Source: Deltaproteobacteria bacterium (GTDB lineage: Bacteria; Desulfobacterota; Desulfobulbia; Desulfobulbales; VMSU01). Taken from it: a stretch of DNA of 24,337 bases. Under the pieces are notes generated by a model. The model worked only from the letters and a program-made list of their open reading frames with translations, was not told where the DNA came from and did not search any database. The position numbers were made by a program, and so were the translations under genes. The stretch is taken from contig JAJYJA010000013.1 in assembly GCA_021789795.1 (NCBI GenBank), positions 1 to 24,337 on the forward strand. The letters are read 5' to 3'. Shown piece by piece: positions 23,874 through 24,337 of this stretch (positions are counted from its first letter, which is position 1; each line of letters opens with the position of its first letter).

Positions 23874-23903
23874 TTGACAAGTGACAAAAAATACCAATAT
23901 ACC
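23874..23903 (+). promoter_or_regulatory. Candidate sigma-70 promoter of the cooC-like gene
   Basis: TTGACA (23874-23879) with TATACC (23898-23903) at 18-base spacing lies in the only AT-rich stretch of the window. It would give a leader of about 130 bases to the ATG at 24042. Confidence 0.5.
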
Positions 23904-23957
23904 TTGCGAAAAACAACACCTATTGCTAACTTCACGAGAAAATAGGGGATATAAGCC

Positions 23958-24014
23958 GGAAGGCCAGAGTGGCTGACATTTTTTCTAGCGGCCGCCGCCT
24001 TTGGCTCTTAAGCC
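23958..24014 (+). promoter_or_regulatory. Structured leader before the cooC-like gene
   Basis: GGCCA-gag-TGGCT (about 23962-23974) is a short hairpin followed after four bases by T6, resembling a weak intrinsic terminator inside the leader. A second hairpin, GGCT-ctta-AGCC (about 24003-24014), follows. These could act as an attenuator, but stems are short and I recognise no riboswitch. Confidence 0.3.
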
Positions 24015-24041
24015 TGTCTCCGAGACCTCTGAGGTTTGCGC

Positions 24042-24337
24042 ATGAAAATCGCCATCAGCGGCAAGGGCGGGGTGGGCAAGACCACCATCCTGGCCCTGCT
24101 CGCCCATCACTTGAAGAGTCGTTTCGCCAAGATACTGGTAATCGACGCCGATCCCAGCCCCCACATGGCCCAGGCCCTGGGCATCGAGCACCCGGAGCGG
24201 ATCACCGCCATCGCCGAGATGCGGGAGTTGCTCTCCGCGCGGGCCGGCAAGACCGAGGGCTCGCCCTTCTACAACCTAAACCCCGAAATCGACGACCTGC
24301 CGGAGCGCTTCATGCAGGAGCGGGACGGGATCAAGCT
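24042..24337 (+). CDS. cooC: CooC-like MinD/NifH-superfamily ATPase (5' part; cut by right edge)
   Basis: The first 98 codons are present. They begin MKIAISGKGGVGKTT, a deviant Walker A motif with the signature lysine, followed by ILVIDADPSPHMAQALG (a CooC-type switch region) and EMRELLSARAG, FYNLNPEIDDLPERF and ERDGIK, all typical of CooC. CooC is the ATPase that helps insert nickel into carbon monoxide dehydrogenase; related ATPases mature other metalloenzymes. Nickel-binding residues would lie beyond the window. The ATG is at 24042, with GAGG about 8 bases upstream inside a possible small hairpin. Downstream genes, perhaps a CODH or acetyl-CoA synthase, cannot be seen. Nothing in the strand-opposite reading looks like a gene. 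Confidence 0.88.
   Translation, partial: MKIAISGKGGVGKTTILALLAHHLKSRFAKILVIDADPSPHMAQALGIEHPERITAIAEMRELLSARAGKTEGSPFYNLNPEIDDLPERFMQERDGIK

Noticed and set aside
1..24337. tRNA, rRNA, CRISPR arrays, toxin-antitoxin or phage-defence genes.
   Set aside because: Looked for by eye on both strands; no cloverleaf, rRNA-like stretch, regularly spaced repeat array or defence-type domain was found.

Overview
The window is a GC-rich bacterial chromosome segment with tightly packed, often overlapping genes. There is no transposase, phage gene, tRNA, rRNA or CRISPR array. The gene set suggests a strictly anaerobic, cytochrome-rich member of the Desulfobacterota, possibly Desulfobulbales-like. It has ResB/CcsB (System II) cytochrome c maturation, a CooC-type ATPase, a CbiA/DsrN-type amidase beside a zinc-ribbon/HEAT protein resembling one from sulfate reducers, and a hybrid kinase with a Cys-rich PAS domain. 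This placement is inference; no marker gene fixes it.

Layout. (1) 1-162: a palindromic repeat. (2) 194-3158, plus strand: three overlapping genes for a CutA1-TPR fusion, an HGSNAT/DUF1624-type membrane acyltransferase and a rhomboid protease. (3) 3426-5718, plus: resB and ccsB, closed by a strong terminator at about 5758-5796. (4) 8193 down to 5868, minus: a TPR / zinc-ribbon-HEAT / TPR operon, divergent from (5) cbiA at 8412-9824. (6) 10074-11096: a GGDEF diguanylate cyclase behind a sigma-54-like promoter. It ends tail to tail with a hybrid histidine kinase, the two stop codons sharing the four bases CTAG. (7) From 22453 down to 11093 everything is on the minus strand: DedA protein, manC, a repeat, fur-feoA fusion, ispH-ubiA fusion, ftsY, TerB/DnaJ protein, rlmD-type methyltransferase and the kinase. 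(8) 22660-23826, minus: a NamZ-family muramidase, separated from dedA by another repeat. (9) 24042 to the right edge, plus: the 5' part of a cooC-like gene.

Themes. Three domain fusions stand out: CutA1-TPR, Fur-FeoA and IspH-UbiA. The last two overlap by 4 bp, placing an iron-sensing regulator with an iron-transport-type domain directly ahead of a 4Fe-4S isoprenoid enzyme fused to a prenyltransferase. The TPR-HEAT-TPR operon looks like a scaffold set beside a tetrapyrrole-amidating enzyme. A dispersed palindromic repeat of about 125 bp occurs three times. Two copies, 22 kb apart and inverted, differ at only about three positions. The third is an internally deleted derivative. Two copies abut or overlap the stop codon of the neighbouring gene. 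These fusions and the repeat are the best candidates for follow-up; I see no clear defence or mobile system.
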